From NCBI GenBank assembly GCA_013399895.1, contig VXBA01001116.1, positions 485,291-549,290 on the forward strand: a stretch of DNA of 64,000 bases, in the 5' to 3' direction. Both the position numbers and the translations under genes were made by a program. Positions within the stretch are counted from its first letter, which is position 1. Each line of letters starts with the position of its first letter. This DNA is from Serilophus lunatus. Its lineage: Eukaryota > Chordata > Aves > Passeriformes > Eurylaimidae. This document shows positions 63,895 through 64,000 of the stretch, one piece after another. The notes beneath the pieces were generated by a model. That model made no database searches. It was given only the letters and a program-made list of their open reading frames with translations, and was not told the origin of the DNA.

Positions 63895-64000
63895 GTCAGG
63901 CCTGGGGCGTGGTGGCCAGCACGGCGCGGCTCCGTTGGCCCCGGGCCTCTCCCAGGGGTCCCCCCAGCGCTGGTGGGGTGGCAGTGGCGGGTGGCAGGTG
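63895..64000. other. GC- and CpG-rich right edge
   Basis: The last 106 bases jump to high GC with about nine CpGs, unlike the preceding 8 kb. It may be the rim of a CpG island or of a GC-rich repeat that continues beyond the window. Confidence 0.35.

Overview
The window is nuclear DNA from a bird, most likely a songbird. Its genes are vertebrate, with GT-AG introns and CpG-rich promoters. It is seeded with 3' ends of CR1 LINEs of the avian type (the 'GGTTTGGGTTGGAAGG' tail and its flanking text, in both orientations). The gene order ATG10 - RPS23 - ATP6AP1L matches human 5q14, which by established avian synteny corresponds to the Z chromosome. The Z assignment is inference, not something the sequence proves.

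Layout. Positions 1-21059 hold no exon I can recognise and are read as the large intron before ATG10 exon 4. ATG10 (+ strand) contributes its last four coding exons between 21060 and 38056; its N-terminal exons lie left of the window. RPS23 (- strand) is complete at 40826-42534 with four coding exons, a TATA-like box, a 5' TOP tract and a polyA signal. ATP6AP1L (+ strand) is complete at 45705-55779 with seven coding exons and a CpG-rich promoter. ATG10 and RPS23 converge, 1.8 kb apart. RPS23 and ATP6AP1L diverge, about 3 kb apart, and that gap is filled with a GC-rich flank, an old retroviral-type repeat fragment, a composite TAA-rich minisatellite and several CR1 fragments. From about 56.1 kb to the right edge I found only repeats and unassigned sequence.

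Function. ATG10 is the E2-like enzyme that attaches ATG12 to ATG5 in autophagosome formation. RPS23 is the uS12 protein of the ribosomal decoding centre. ATP6AP1L is a paralogue of the V-ATPase accessory subunit Ac45. They form a conserved synteny block, not an operon, and nothing here shows shared regulation.

Exon joins were worked out by hand: splice sites were matched to reading-frame phase, and in every gene all listed exons join in frame. Repeat-family calls rest on recalled consensus text, not on a database search. I saw no undescribed multi-gene system. The observations most worth checking are a pair of about 130 bp direct repeats around the 3' end of ATP6AP1L, a near-perfect hairpin at the left edge, a CTCF-like site next to a CRE palindrome between the convergent genes, an ATG10 stop codon lying inside a strong splice donor, and two out-of-frame upstream ATGs on ATP6AP1L.
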